Assembly (NCBI GenBank): GCA_021404785.1
Contig: QWHH01000004.1
Coordinates: 231,967 to 295,966, forward strand
DNA: 64,000 nt
Reading direction: 5' to 3'
Source: Lysobacterales bacterium PRO7
GTDB lineage: Bacteria > Pseudomonadota > Gammaproteobacteria > Xanthomonadales > Rhodanobacteraceae
Below the pieces are notes generated by a model. That model was not told where the DNA came from and did no database searches. It was given only the letters and a program-made list of their open reading frames with translations. Below, piece after piece: positions 20,957 to 29,870 of this stretch; the first letter of the stretch is position 1; every line of letters begins with the position of its first letter. Made by a program: the position numbers and the translations under genes.

Positions 20957-22303
20957 ATGACCAACGCCGCCGCGGCGACTGCTGATCGCGATTTCATCGC
21001 GCGCTACTTCCGCCTCGCGGAGGAGGGCACGAACTATCGCCGCGAAATCATCGGCGGCGTGACGACCTTCCTGGCCATGGTCTACATCCTGTTCGTCAAT
21101 CCGGCGATCCTCGGCGCGGCGGGCATGGACAAGCCGGCGTTGTTCACCGCCACGGCGCTGGCCGCGATCGTCGGCTGCCTGCTGATGGCGTTCATCGCGC
21201 GCTATCCGGTCGCGGTCGCGCCGAGCATGGGGCTGAACGCATTCTTCGCCTACACCGTGGTGCTCGGCATGGGCATGAGTTGGCAGACGGCGCTGGTCGG
21301 CGTGTTGCTGTCGGGCATCGTGTTCGTGCTCATCACGCTGTTCAAGCTGCGCGAGGCGATCCTCGATGCGATCCCTGCGGATCTGAAACTCGCCGCGGCG
21401 TGCGGCATCGGCCTTTTCATCGCCTTCATCGGATTCGAAAACGCCGGTATCGTCGTTGCCAGCAAAACCACCTTGGTCGCGCTGGGGCATCTGAGCGTGC
21501 CTGGTACGTTGCTGACGCTGTTCGGCCTCGCGGTCTCGACCGCACTGCTGTTGCGCCGCGTGCCGGGCGCGATCTTTTTCGGCATGCTCGCGACCGCCTG
21601 CCTCGGCGTCGCGACCGGCGTCATCGCCGCGCCGACCGGCATCGTCGACCAGGTTCCGAGCCTCGCGCCGCTGTTCGGCGTCGCCATCGAACGCATCGTC
21701 GCCGATCCTGCCGGCGTGTTCAGCGCGAACATGCTGGTCGTCGTGCTGACATTCCTGTTCGTCGAATTTTTCGACACCGCCGGCACGCTGATGGCCGTGG
21801 CGAGCAAGGCCGACCTGCTGGAAAACAACAAGCTGAAACGCGCCGGCCGGGCGCTGTTCGCGGATTCGTCGTCGATCGTGTTTGCGGCGATTCTCGGCAG
21901 TTCGCCGACCACGGCCTACATCGAATCGGCTGCCGGCGTCGCGTCCGGCGCGCGCACCGGGCTGTCCACGCTGGTGGTCGCCGCGTTATTCGCACTGGCG
22001 CTGTTCTTCTCGCCGCTGCTCGCCGTGGTGACCGCCAACGTGACCGCGCCGGCGCTGATCATCGTCGGCGTGCTCATGATTTCGTCGCTCGGTGAAATCC
22101 AGTGGACGAAACTCGAAATCGCGGTGCCCGCGTTCCTGACCATGATTTGCATGCCGCTGACCTATTCCATCGCCAACGGCATCGCCCTGGGACTGGTCGC
22201 CTATCCGGTCACGATGCTTGTAGCCGGGCGCCGCCGCGAGCTGCACCCGATGCTGGTTGTCCTTTTTGTGCTGTGCGTGTTGTACTTTGCGTATCTGGCC
22301 TAG
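20957..22303 (+). CDS. NCS2 (AzgA-like) adenine/hypoxanthine/guanine permease
   Basis: 448 residues with about 12-14 membrane segments. AzgA-subfamily marks: N-terminal YRREIIGGVTTFLAMVYILFVNPAILGAAGMD, APSMGLNAFFAYTVV, and the substrate-site helix TFLFVEFFDTAGTLMAVASKADLL, with SSPTTAYIESAAGVASGARTG after it. Imports purine bases by proton symport. A strong AGGGGG ribosome site lies 8 bp before ATG 20957. Placement between xdhC and hiuH suggests that it feeds the operon; urate/xanthine-type (UapA) permeases look different. Confidence 0.9.
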   Translation: MTNAAAATADRDFIARYFRLAEEGTNYRREIIGGVTTFLAMVYILFVNPAILGAAGMDKPALFTATALAAIVGCLLMAFIARYPVAVAPSMGLNAFFAYTVVLGMGMSWQTALVGVLLSGIVFVLITLFKLREAILDAIPADLKLAAACGIGLFIAFIGFENAGIVVASKTTLVALGHLSVPGTLLTLFGLAVSTALLLRRVPGAIFFGMLATACLGVATGVIAAPTGIVDQVPSLAPLFGVAIERIVADPAGVFSANMLVVVLTFLFVEFFDTAGTLMAVASKADLLENNKLKRAGRALFADSSSIVFAAILGSSPTTAYIESAAGVASGARTGLSTLVVAALFALALFFSPLLAVVTANVTAPALIIVGVLMISSLGEIQWTKLEIAVPAFLTMICMPLTYSIANGIALGLVAYPVTMLVAGRRRELHPMLVVLFVLCVLYFAYLA

Positions 22304-22321
22304 GCAGCGCGAGGGCATGAC

Positions 22322-22675
22322 ATGGGACAACTGACCACACACGTGCTCGACACGCATGCCGGCAAGCCGGCGGCGGGCATGGCCATCGACCTGTTCGCGG
22401 TCACTGGCGAATCGCGCGTGCCGCTCAAGTCCGCGACGACAAATGCGGATGGTCGCCTCGATGACCCGTTGCTGACCGGCGCCGCGTTCGCAAGCGGCGT
22501 CTACGAACTGGATTTCCACGCCGGTGACTATTTCCGCGCACGTGGCGTGACGCTGCCGCAACCGGCGTTCCTTGATCGCATCACCATACGTTTTGGCATC
22601 AGTGATACGAACGCGCACTACCATGTGCCGCTGCTGGTGACGCCGTGGAGCTACAGCACCTATCGCGGGAGCTGA
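22322..22675 (+). CDS. hiuH: 5-hydroxyisourate hydrolase (transthyretin-like)
   Basis: Opens 5-hydroxyisourate, the product of urate oxidation, to OHCU. 117 residues, as usual. Both family signatures are present: N-terminal LTTHVLDTHAGKPAAGM with the catalytic His, and the C-terminal tetrapeptide YRGS following HYHVPLLVTPWSYST. It lies in operon order between the permease and the urate oxidase, 18 bp after the former and 3 bp before the latter. Confidence 0.96.
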   Translation: MGQLTTHVLDTHAGKPAAGMAIDLFAVTGESRVPLKSATTNADGRLDDPLLTGAAFASGVYELDFHAGDYFRARGVTLPQPAFLDRITIRFGISDTNAHYHVPLLVTPWSYSTYRGS

Positions 22676-22678
22676 AAA

Positions 22679-23905
22679 ATGGATTTCAACATCGACAGTT
22701 GGCTGAATCTCGTGATCCGCTGGTTCCACGTCATGGCGGGCATCATGTGGATCGGCACGTCGTTCTTCTTCATCTGGCTCGACAACGTCCTGCAGCCCGA
22801 GCCCGAAGGCGGCAAGGGGCACGTCGGCAAGGCGTGGCTGTTCCACGGCGGCGGTTTTTACCAGGTCGAAAAATCGCTGGTTGCGCCGGCGTCGATCCTG
22901 AATTCGCTGCACTGGTTCAAGTGGGAAGCGTACGTGACGTGGCTGTCGGGATTCGCGCTGCTGATCGTGGTGTACTGGTGGCGCGCCGATTTGTACATGA
23001 TCGACCCGACCGTGGCGAACCTGAGCGTCGCCCAATCCATCGGCATCGGCCTCGGCGCGCTGGTCGTCGGCTGGCTGGTGTACGACGGCCTGTGGCGCGC
23101 TCTGGGCGAGCGCGCGCCGAAGCTGGCGCTGGGCATTTCGCTGGCGCTGTATGTCGCAGTGGCCTACGCGCTCACGCACCTGCTGAGCGGGCGCGCCGCA
23201 TTCATGATGAGCGGTGCGATGCTCGGCACGATCATGGCCGCGAACGTGGCCATGGTCATCATGCCGAACCAGCGCAAGATGTACGCCGCGGCGACGGCCG
23301 GCGGCGAGGCCGATCCACGTTTGAGCTATCAGGCCAAGCGCCGTTCGACGCACAACAACTACCTGACCTTGCCGGTCATCTTCATGATGATCAGCAATCA
23401 TTTTTCGATGACCTGGGGCCATGCCATGAACTGGCTGATCCTGGTGGCCTTGTTCGTGGTCGGCATTGGCGTCGATCATTTCCTCAACAGCCGCGACAAG
23501 GGCAACAAGGGCGTCGGTTACGCGGCACTGGCCGCGGCATGCGCGGTGCTCATCGCCGCGATCGTGTGCACTGCCGCGCGCGCGCCATCGGCGCCGACGG
23601 CGGATGCGGCAACGACCAACGTGCCGGTCGCGTTTGCGTCCGTGCAAGGCATCTTTGCCACGCGCTGCGTGGAATGCCATTCGGTGCATCCGACGTCGAA
23701 ACTGTTTCCGATTGCGCCGAACGGCATGAAGTTCGACACGCCAGCCGAAATCAAGCTGGCGGCAGCGAAGATCAAGCTGATGGCGATCGACACCAACGCG
23801 ATGCCGCTGGGCAACCTGACCCAGATGACCGCCGATGAGCGCGCGACGCTGGCCGCGTGGCTCGCGCAAGGCGCGCCGATTCCGTCCGCCATGACAGCGC
23901 GGTAG
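22679..23905 (+). CDS. puuD: Membrane-bound urate hydroxylase PuuD with C-terminal cytochrome c domain
   Basis: 408 residues. An eight-helix membrane domain (DUF989 type; N-terminal NLVIRWFHVMAGIMWIGTSFFFIWLD) is fused to a c-type cytochrome domain near residue 325 with the haem-attachment site CVECH. This class oxidises urate to 5-hydroxyisourate and passes electrons to the respiratory chain through the haem. It thus makes no hydrogen peroxide, unlike cofactor-free uricase. Methionine ligand candidates follow (NAMPLGNLTQM). Genetic position between hiuH and allE strongly supports the role. Confidence 0.93.
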   Translation: MDFNIDSWLNLVIRWFHVMAGIMWIGTSFFFIWLDNVLQPEPEGGKGHVGKAWLFHGGGFYQVEKSLVAPASILNSLHWFKWEAYVTWLSGFALLIVVYWWRADLYMIDPTVANLSVAQSIGIGLGALVVGWLVYDGLWRALGERAPKLALGISLALYVAVAYALTHLLSGRAAFMMSGAMLGTIMAANVAMVIMPNQRKMYAAATAGGEADPRLSYQAKRRSTHNNYLTLPVIFMMISNHFSMTWGHAMNWLILVALFVVGIGVDHFLNSRDKGNKGVGYAALAAACAVLIAAIVCTAARAPSAPTADAATTNVPVAFASVQGIFATRCVECHSVHPTSKLFPIAPNGMKFDTPAEIKLAAAKIKLMAIDTNAMPLGNLTQMTADERATLAAWLAQGAPIPSAMTAR

Positions 23906-23915
23906 GATGGCGAAC

Positions 23916-24794
23916 ATGCAAGCCAGACCATCCCAATCATCCGATCGAACCGGCACGACGATGGCGAATCCACGTTACGCGTTTCCGCCCGGCGGGCTGC
24001 CGTCGCAAACCCAACGCACGGTTGATCGCGCGACGTTCACCACCGCCTACGCGCTGATCCCACGCGGCGTGATGCGTGACATCGTCACCAGCAACCTGCC
24101 GCACTGGACGAACACCCGTGCGTGGATCCTGGCGCGGCCGCTGTCGGGCTTCGCCGAAACCTTTGCGCAGTACGCGGTGGAAGTGGAACAAGGCGGTGGC
24201 AGCGAGCGTCCCGAACCCGACGCGCGCGCCGAGGGCGTGCTGTTCGTCGCCGACGGCGAGCCGACACTGACGCTCGATGGCAAGCGGCACGTACTGCGCC
24301 CCGGCAGCTATGCCTTCATCCCGCCGGGCACGGACTGGCAGCTGCACAACCATGCCACCATGCCGGCGCGCTTCCACTGGATCCGCAAGGCGTACGAACC
24401 TGCCGATGGCATCGCGCCGCCGCCGGCCTTCGTCAGCCACGACGACGACGTGCCGCTCGATGTCATGCCCGATTGCAACGAGGCGTGGGCGACCACGCGC
24501 TTCGTTGAACCCGACGACCTGCGTCACGACATGCACGTCAATATCGTGACCTTCAAGCCGGGCGGGGTGATCCCGTTTTCCGAAACCCATGTGATGGAAC
24601 ATGGCCTGTACGTGCTCGAAGGCAAGGCCGTGTACCAGCTCAACAACGACTGGGTGGAAGTCGAAGCCGGCGATTTCATGTGGCTGCGCGCGTTCTGCCC
24701 GCAGGCTTGCTACGCCGGCGGGCCGGGGCGCTTCCGCTACTTGCTGTACAAGGACGTGAACCGGCATCCGAAATTGTCGTTGTCCGCGCGATGA
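23916..24794 (+). CDS. allE: (S)-ureidoglycine aminohydrolase AllE
   Basis: Bicupin metalloenzyme that releases ammonia from (S)-ureidoglycine to give (S)-ureidoglycolate. 292 residues. N-terminal cupin around ADGEPTLTLDGKRHVLRPGSYAFIPPGT. The C-terminal cupin VIPFSETHVMEHGLYVLEGKAVYQ supplies the Glu/His metal ligands, with DFMWLRAFCPQACYAGG after it. ATG 23916 follows an AGGA site; ATG at 23907 or 23961 are alternatives. Its substrate arises only through allantoate amidohydrolase, which is not encoded nearby. Confidence 0.88.
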   Translation: MQARPSQSSDRTGTTMANPRYAFPPGGLPSQTQRTVDRATFTTAYALIPRGVMRDIVTSNLPHWTNTRAWILARPLSGFAETFAQYAVEVEQGGGSERPEPDARAEGVLFVADGEPTLTLDGKRHVLRPGSYAFIPPGTDWQLHNHATMPARFHWIRKAYEPADGIAPPPAFVSHDDDVPLDVMPDCNEAWATTRFVEPDDLRHDMHVNIVTFKPGGVIPFSETHVMEHGLYVLEGKAVYQLNNDWVEVEAGDFMWLRAFCPQACYAGGPGRFRYLLYKDVNRHPKLSLSAR

Positions 24795-25705
24795 GCGAAC
24801 CATCGACCCGCGATCTCGTCGGCTACGGTGCCGACGTTCCGCATGCGCGGTGGCCGAACGGCGCGCGCATCGCGCTGCAGTTCGTCATCAACTACGAAGA
24901 GGGCGCGGAGAACTGCATCCTCAACGGCGATGCGGCATCCGAAGCGTTCCTGTCGGAAATGGTTGGCACGCCCGCACTCGTTGGCGTGCGCCACATGAGC
25001 ATGGAATGGCTCTACGAATACGGCAGTCGCGCCGGTTTCTGGCGCCTGCATCGCCTGTTCGTCGAACGCGGCCTGACCGCGACCGTGTTCGCGGTCGGCA
25101 TGGCGCTGGAACGCAATCCCCAGGCGGCGCGCGCGATGATCGATGCCGGATTCGAGATCGCCTCGCATGGCTGGCGCTGGATCGATTACCAGTACATCGA
25201 CGACGCGACCGAGCGCGAACACATCGGGCTCGCGGTTGCGGCGATCGAGCGTGCCACTGGCCAGCGGCCGCTGGGCTGGTACACCGGGCGTTGCAGTCCG
25301 AATACGCGGCGTCTCGTCGCCGAATACGGCGGATTTCTCTACGACGCCGATTCCTACGCCGACGACCTGCCGTATTGGGAACTCGTCGATGGCAAGCCGC
25401 AACTGATCGTGCCGTACACGCTCGACACCAACGACATGCGCTTCGTCGCACCGCAGGGTTTCAACAACGGCGAACAATTTTTCGGTTACCTGAAGGACGC
25501 GTTCGACGTGTTGTACGCCGAAGGTGCGCAGCGCCCGAAAATGCTGTCGATCGGATTGCATTGCCGCATCGCCGGCCGTCCCGCGCGCACCGCGGCGCTG
25601 GCGCGCTTCCTCGACTACGTCAGGCAGCACAAGGACGTGTGGATCTGTCGCAGGATCGACATTGCGCGGCATTGGCGCAAGCATCATCCGTATCGCGTCG
25701 CATGA
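24791..25705 (+). CDS. puuE: Allantoinase PuuE (polysaccharide-deacetylase fold)
   Basis: Hydrolyses allantoin to allantoate. 304 residues, start MSEPSTRDLVGYGADVPHARWPNGARIALQ. Belongs to the NodB-like fold without the usual amidohydrolase motifs. FVINYEEGAENCILNGD, FEIASHGWRWIDYQ (His of the fold) and LPYWELVDGKPQLIVPYTLDTNDMRF are characteristic. Overlaps allE and allA by 4 bp each. This is the metal-independent allantoinase type, distinct from DAL1/AllB. Confidence 0.93.
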   Translation: MSEPSTRDLVGYGADVPHARWPNGARIALQFVINYEEGAENCILNGDAASEAFLSEMVGTPALVGVRHMSMEWLYEYGSRAGFWRLHRLFVERGLTATVFAVGMALERNPQAARAMIDAGFEIASHGWRWIDYQYIDDATEREHIGLAVAAIERATGQRPLGWYTGRCSPNTRRLVAEYGGFLYDADSYADDLPYWELVDGKPQLIVPYTLDTNDMRFVAPQGFNNGEQFFGYLKDAFDVLYAEGAQRPKMLSIGLHCRIAGRPARTAALARFLDYVRQHKDVWICRRIDIARHWRKHHPYRVA

Positions 25706-26205
25706 ATTCCGCCGATCGCCTGATTCTGACCGCGCAGCCATTGACGGCTGACGCCTTCGCACCCTACGGCGACGTCATCGCCGCAAGCGGGCAGGCAAGC
25801 ACGATCAACCAGGGCATGGGCGGCCGCTGCAGCGATCTGGCTCAGGTCGACGTGACCGCCGATGGCGGACGCGCCGCGATCAGTGTCATCCGCTGCATCC
25901 CGGAATCGCTGCCGATCCATCTGCGCCTGATGGAACGCCATCCGCTCGGCAGCCAGGCGTTTGTGCCGTTGAATGGCCAGCGCTACGTCGTCGTCGTCGC
26001 GCCCGCGGGCGCGACGCCCGCGCGCGCGGACTTGCGCGCCTTCCTGTGTCGCGGCGATCAGGGCATCAATTACCACCGCGGCACCTGGCACCATCCGATG
26101 CTGGCGCTGGACCGCGCGTGCGAGTTCGCCGAATTCCACCGCATCGGACCGGGTGCCAACTGCGACGAAGCCGCGCTGCCGTGCGCGGTAATCGTGCACG
26201 CGTGA
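25702..26205 (+). CDS. allA: Ureidoglycolate lyase AllA
   Basis: Splits (S)-ureidoglycolate to glyoxylate and urea. 167 residues, cupin-like fold. Signatures: PLTADAFAPYGDVIAASG, MERHPLGSQAFVPLNGQRYVVVVAP and GINYHRGTWHHPMLAL, close to the E. coli/Pseudomonas AllA pattern. ATG overlaps the puuE stop. Its glyoxylate can be used by malate synthase G, encoded at 12570-14741. Urea would need a urease, which is not in the window. Confidence 0.94.
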   Translation: MNSADRLILTAQPLTADAFAPYGDVIAASGQASTINQGMGGRCSDLAQVDVTADGGRAAISVIRCIPESLPIHLRLMERHPLGSQAFVPLNGQRYVVVVAPAGATPARADLRAFLCRGDQGINYHRGTWHHPMLALDRACEFAEFHRIGPGANCDEAALPCAVIVHA

Positions 26206-26210
26206 GCGCG

Positions 26211-26717
26211 ATGCACGGCATGCACATCGAATCCTTCAACCTCGCGTCCCGCGACGATGCCGTGGCTGCCATCAAGCCGTGCCTCGACATTGCGCGCTGG
26301 ATCGACGCCGTCGTCGATGCGCGACCTTACGCCGGCATCGACGCCTTGCTGCAACACGCGCGCAGCGCCGCCGAGCCGTTCACGCAAGCGGAAATCGATG
26401 GCGCGCTGGCGCACCATCCGCGCATCGGCGAGCGCGCCCGCGGCAGCGGCGTGGAAGCGCGATTCTCGTCCGCCGAGCAAGCCGGCCTCGGCGCCGCCAG
26501 CCATGCCATCGAGGATGCGCTGCGCCAGGGCAACCTCGACTACGAAAGCCGGTTCGGCCGCGTGTTCCTGATTCGCGCCGCCGGCCGCGACCGCGCCGGA
26601 ATCCTTGCCGAGCTGCGCCGGCGCATGCGCAACGACGCCGTTACCGAGTTGCACGAAATCGGCGGGCAGCTGCGCGAGATCGCGCTGGGTCGTCTGCGCT
26701 CGGTTTTCGGCGACTGA
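26211..26717 (+). CDS. uraD: OHCU decarboxylase UraD
   Basis: Decarboxylates 2-oxo-4-hydroxy-4-carboxy-5-ureidoimidazoline to (S)-allantoin. 168 residues from ATG 26211; a GTG at 26202 overlapping the allA stop (GTGA) is equally possible. The catalytic block AHHPRIGERARG (His) and the downstream EQAGLGAASHAIEDALRQGNLDYESRFGRVFLIRAAGR are the family hallmarks. Completes the three-enzyme urate-to-allantoin set with PuuD and HiuH. Confidence 0.94.
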   Translation: MHGMHIESFNLASRDDAVAAIKPCLDIARWIDAVVDARPYAGIDALLQHARSAAEPFTQAEIDGALAHHPRIGERARGSGVEARFSSAEQAGLGAASHAIEDALRQGNLDYESRFGRVFLIRAAGRDRAGILAELRRRMRNDAVTELHEIGGQLREIALGRLRSVFGD

Positions 26718-26802
26718 GCGAGAAGGGAGGACTTGACGGCGATCAATGCGGGAACGGTTGCCGCAGCTAGCATGCCTTCATCGGTTGAGTGTGGAGGTCG
26801 TC

Positions 26803-27570
26803 ATGGCACGATTGATGAACAAGGTAGCTATCATCACCGGCGCGGCGATGGGCATCGGTCGCGCCTGCGTCGAGCGCATGGCGCAGGAAGGCGCGCGCGT
26901 TGCCGTGGTCGACACGCAGGCGCAATCGGGCGAGGCCGTCGCCGCCGGCATCCGCCAGCGCGGCGGACAGGCGCGCTATTTCACCTGCGACGTGAGCAGT
27001 GAGGCCGCCGTGCAGGCGCTCATGCAGCAGGTCGCGGAGGCCTTCGGCCGCATCGACATCCTGGTCAACAACGCCGGTATCTCCGGCATCGACAAGCCAA
27101 CGCACGAAGTGACCGAGGCCGAATGGGACCGCGTGCAGGCGGTCAACGTGAAAGGGCCGTTCTTCTGCACCAAGCACGCAATCGCGCACCTGCGCCGCGC
27201 CGGCGGCGGCAGCATCATCAACCTGTCGTCGATCTACGGGTTGGTTGGCGCGCCGGATGTGCCGCCCTACCATGCCTCAAAAGGCGCGTTGCGCCTGATG
27301 ACGAAAACCGACGCGCTGATCTACGCCGCCGACAAGATCCGCGTCAATTCCATCCATCCCGGCTTCATCTGGACGCCGATGGTGGACAACTATCTCGGCC
27401 ACGAGGGCGATGTCGAAGCGCGCAAGCGCGACGTCGGCGCGCTGCATCCGCTCGGGCACATGGGCGAGCCGGACGACATCGCCTGGGGCGTGGTGTACCT
27501 GGCCTCGGACGAGGCGCGTTTCGTCACCGGCGCGGAGCTGGTAATCGACGGCGGTTACACGGCTCGGTAA
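26803..27570 (+). CDS. Short-chain dehydrogenase/reductase
   Basis: 255-residue classical SDR: cofactor motif TGAAMGIG, NNAGIS, catalytic Ser in NLSSIYG, Tyr-x3-Lys as YHASKGALR, and a C-terminal TGAELVIDGGYTAR. The Asp after the second strand (VVDTQAQS) favours NAD(H). Start ATG 26803 has a GGAGG site. It lies 85 bp after uraD on the same strand, so it might belong to the purine operon, but no purine step needs an SDR. Substrate unknown; 'cyclohexanol/3-hydroxysteroid-like' would be only a database-style guess. Confidence 0.82.
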   Translation: MARLMNKVAIITGAAMGIGRACVERMAQEGARVAVVDTQAQSGEAVAAGIRQRGGQARYFTCDVSSEAAVQALMQQVAEAFGRIDILVNNAGISGIDKPTHEVTEAEWDRVQAVNVKGPFFCTKHAIAHLRRAGGGSIINLSSIYGLVGAPDVPPYHASKGALRLMTKTDALIYAADKIRVNSIHPGFIWTPMVDNYLGHEGDVEARKRDVGALHPLGHMGEPDDIAWGVVYLASDEARFVTGAELVIDGGYTAR

Positions 27571-27696
27571 CGAAAAATCAGCAGAGCTCGAATACCTGCA
27601 GGTGTTCGGACACGTGCACTGCATTATTCCGTGCCGTAACCGGGCGGATTGATCGAAGTCAATGTGCCTACCGTCGCGCGCGCGTATGTTGTGCGC

Positions 27697-27885
27697 ATGG
27701 ATTTCTCCGACGCCTATCTGCAGATTTTTGGCGTGGCGCTTGCCGTGCTCATGGGTGCAATCGCGCTCGTCAACTGGCTGAACCGGCGCCACGGCGGTTT
27801 CCTCAAAGGCTGGGCCGGCATGGTGTTCATTGCCATGTGCTGGATCGCCGCTCTGGTATTCATCGCGCTGCGGGTGCGCGGCTGA
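27697..27885 (+). CDS. Small two-helix membrane protein
   Basis: 62 residues starting MDFSDAYLQIFGVAL. Two hydrophobic helices (about 8-24 and 38-57) are separated by a basic loop NRRHGGFLKG. ATG 27697 is preferred because the open frame upstream is non-homologous and lacks a ribosome site. Codon usage looks coding. Stands alone between the SDR and the suf regulator. Function unknown. Confidence 0.5.
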   Translation: MDFSDAYLQIFGVALAVLMGAIALVNWLNRRHGGFLKGWAGMVFIAMCWIAALVFIALRVRG

Positions 27886-27928
27886 GGCAAAGCCCGCTGC
27901 GGTGAGGAACGGGCGCATGGCCTAATCA

Positions 27929-27943
27929 GTACCGATTTGGTAC
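27929..27943. promoter_or_regulatory. Palindromic operator candidate upstream of the suf regulator
   Basis: Perfect inverted repeat GTACC-GATTT-GGTAC located 29 bp before the regulator's ATG and overlapping a -10-like TACACT (27941-27946). Rrf2 proteins of the IscR/SUF type bind palindromes of this kind. Autoregulation of the suf operon is the simple reading; it is inferred from position and symmetry. Confidence 0.5.
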
Positions 27944-27971
27944 ACTTTAGGGGTCGCCAACGGCCCTGTAC

Positions 27972-28421
27972 ATGCTCCGCGTCAGCAAACTCACCGATTA
28001 CGCCACTGAGGTCATGGCCGCGCTTGCGGCCGTGCCGGCGCGCGTGCACAGCGCGCAGGAACTGGCCGAGCGCGTGCGCCTGGAATTGCCGACGGTGAGC
28101 AAGCTGCTCAAACAGCTGGCGAGTGCGGGATTGATCGAGTCGTTCCGCGGCGTCAACGGCGGCTATCGCCTTGCGCGGGAGCCTGCGCGCATCAGCATCG
28201 CCGACATCGTGATCGCTATGGAAGGCCCGATCGGCATGACCGAATGTAGTGCGCAAGCGGGTTCGTGCGACCACGAATCGCATTGCGGCGTGCGCGTGAA
28301 CTGGCAGCGCATCAATCAGGCCATCGCCGGTGCGCTCGCGGGCGTGAGCCTTGCCGACATGATCAAGCCGTCGCCGCGGCGCCGCACGGCGTCCATCCCG
28401 TTGCGCGTGGTTGGCGCCTGA
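27972..28421 (+). CDS. SUF-system Fe-S assembly regulator (Rrf2 family)
   Basis: 149-residue winged-helix Rrf2 regulator. Helix-turn-helix around residues 24-50 (HSAQELAERVRLELPTVSKLLKQL) and the wing GVNGGYRLAREP. Three cysteines in ECSAQAGSCDHESHCGV (about 92-106) are placed as in IscR-like Fe-S ligation. First gene of the suf operon, 9 bp before sufB. Expected to sense Fe-S status and repress sufBCDS. Confidence 0.9.
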   Translation: MLRVSKLTDYATEVMAALAAVPARVHSAQELAERVRLELPTVSKLLKQLASAGLIESFRGVNGGYRLAREPARISIADIVIAMEGPIGMTECSAQAGSCDHESHCGVRVNWQRINQAIAGALAGVSLADMIKPSPRRRTASIPLRVVGA

Positions 28422-28430
28422 GGAATCGAC

Positions 28431-29870
28431 ATGGCCGTCGAACGCAAGCAGATCGAAACCGCCCTGAACCGCCGCTACGAGGCGGGTTTCGTCACCGACA
28501 TCGAAAGCGAAAGCCTGCCGCCCGGGCTCGGTGAGGACATCGTGCGCGCGATTTCGGCGCGCAAGGAAGAACCCGAGTGGATGACGGACTGGCGCCTCAA
28601 GGCTTATCGGCATTGGTTGACGATGACGCCACCGCAGTGGGCGAAGCTGAAAATCGCGCCGATCGATTTCCAGGCGATCAGCTATTTCTCGCGGCCGAAG
28701 AACCAGCCGAAATCATTGGACGAGGTCGATCCGAAACTGATCGAAACCTACGACAAGCTCGGCGTGCCCTTGCACGAACGCGCCAAACTCGCCGGTGTCG
28801 CGGTCGATGTGGTGTTCGATTCGGTGTCGGTGCACACCACGGTGCACCAGCAACTCGCCGACGTCGGCATCGTGTTCTGCTCCATGTCGACAGCAATCAA
28901 GGAACATCCGGAACTCGTGCGCAAGTACCTGGGTAGCGTGGTGCCGCAGGGCGACAACTATTTCGCGGCGTTGAATTCGGCGGTATTTTCCGACGGCAGC
29001 TTCGTGTTCATCCCGAAAGGCGTGCGCTGCCCGATGGAATTGTCCACGTACTTCCGCATCAATGCCGGCCACACCGGCCAGTTCGAGCGCACCCTGATCG
29101 TCGCCGAGGAAGGCGCAAGCGTTTCCTACCTGGAAGGCTGCACCGCGCCGATGCGCGACGAGAACCAGTTGCACGCGGCGGTCGTCGAACTCGTCGCCCT
29201 GGACGACGCGAAGATCAAGTATTCGACGGTGCAGAACTGGTATCCCGGCGACGAGAATGGCGTCGGCGGCATCTACAACTTCGTCACCAAGCGCGGCGAC
29301 TGCCGCGGCGCGCGCTCGCGCATCGTCTGGACGCAGGTGGAAACCGGTTCCGCGATCACCTGGAAATACCCCAGCTGCGTGCTGCGCGGCGACGATTCGG
29401 CCGGCGAGTTCCATTCCGTCGCGCTGACGCACCATCGCCAGCAGGCCGACACCGGTACCAAGATGATCCACATCGGCAAGAACACGAAGAGCAAGATCGT
29501 CTCGAAAGGCATTTCCGCCGGCCGCGGCCAGAACACCTATCGCGGCCTGGTCAAGATCGAGAAGGGCGCGTCCGGTGCGCGCAACCACACGCAGTGCGAC
29601 AGCTTGCTGATCGGCAAGCAGTGCGGTGCGCACACGTTCCCGTACATCGAGGTCAAGAATCCCGGCGCCATCGTCGAGCACGAGGCGACGACGTCCAAGA
29701 TTTCCGATGACCAGCTTTTCTATTGCCGCAGTCGCGGTATCGGCGAGGAAGACGCGGTATCGATGATCGTCGATGGTTTCTGCAAACAGGTGTTCAGGGA
29801 ATTGCCGATGGAATTCGCCGTCGAAGCGAAAAAGTTGCTGGAAGTCTCGCTCGAAGGAGCCGTCGGATGA
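28431..29870 (+). CDS. sufB: Fe-S cluster assembly scaffold SufB
   Basis: 479 residues. Part of the SufBC2D complex that builds [4Fe-4S] clusters. Full-length signatures: [15 protein letters not shown] near residue 50, [56 protein letters not shown] and [21 protein letters not shown]. The conserved Cys and Glu residues of the scaffold (about Cys398/Glu428) lie in these blocks. GAGGA ribosome site; the stop overlaps the small membrane protein ATG. Confidence 0.97.
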   Translation: MAVERKQIETALNRRYEAGFVTDIESESLPPGLGEDIVRAISARKEEPEWMTDWRLKAYRHWLTMTPPQWAKLKIAPIDFQAISYFSRPKNQPKSLDEVDPKLIETYDKLGVPLHERAKLAGVAVDVVFDSVSVHTTVHQQLADVGIVFCSMSTAIKEHPELVRKYLGSVVPQGDNYFAALNSAVFSDGSFVFIPKGVRCPMELSTYFRINAGHTGQFERTLIVAEEGASVSYLEGCTAPMRDENQLHAAVVELVALDDAKIKYSTVQNWYPGDENGVGGIYNFVTKRGDCRGARSRIVWTQVETGSAITWKYPSCVLRGDDSAGEFHSVALTHHRQQADTGTKMIHIGKNTKSKIVSKGISAGRGQNTYRGLVKIEKGASGARNHTQCDSLLIGKQCGAHTFPYIEVKNPGAIVEHEATTSKISDDQLFYCRSRGIGEEDAVSMIVDGFCKQVFRELPMEFAVEAKKLLEVSLEGAVG

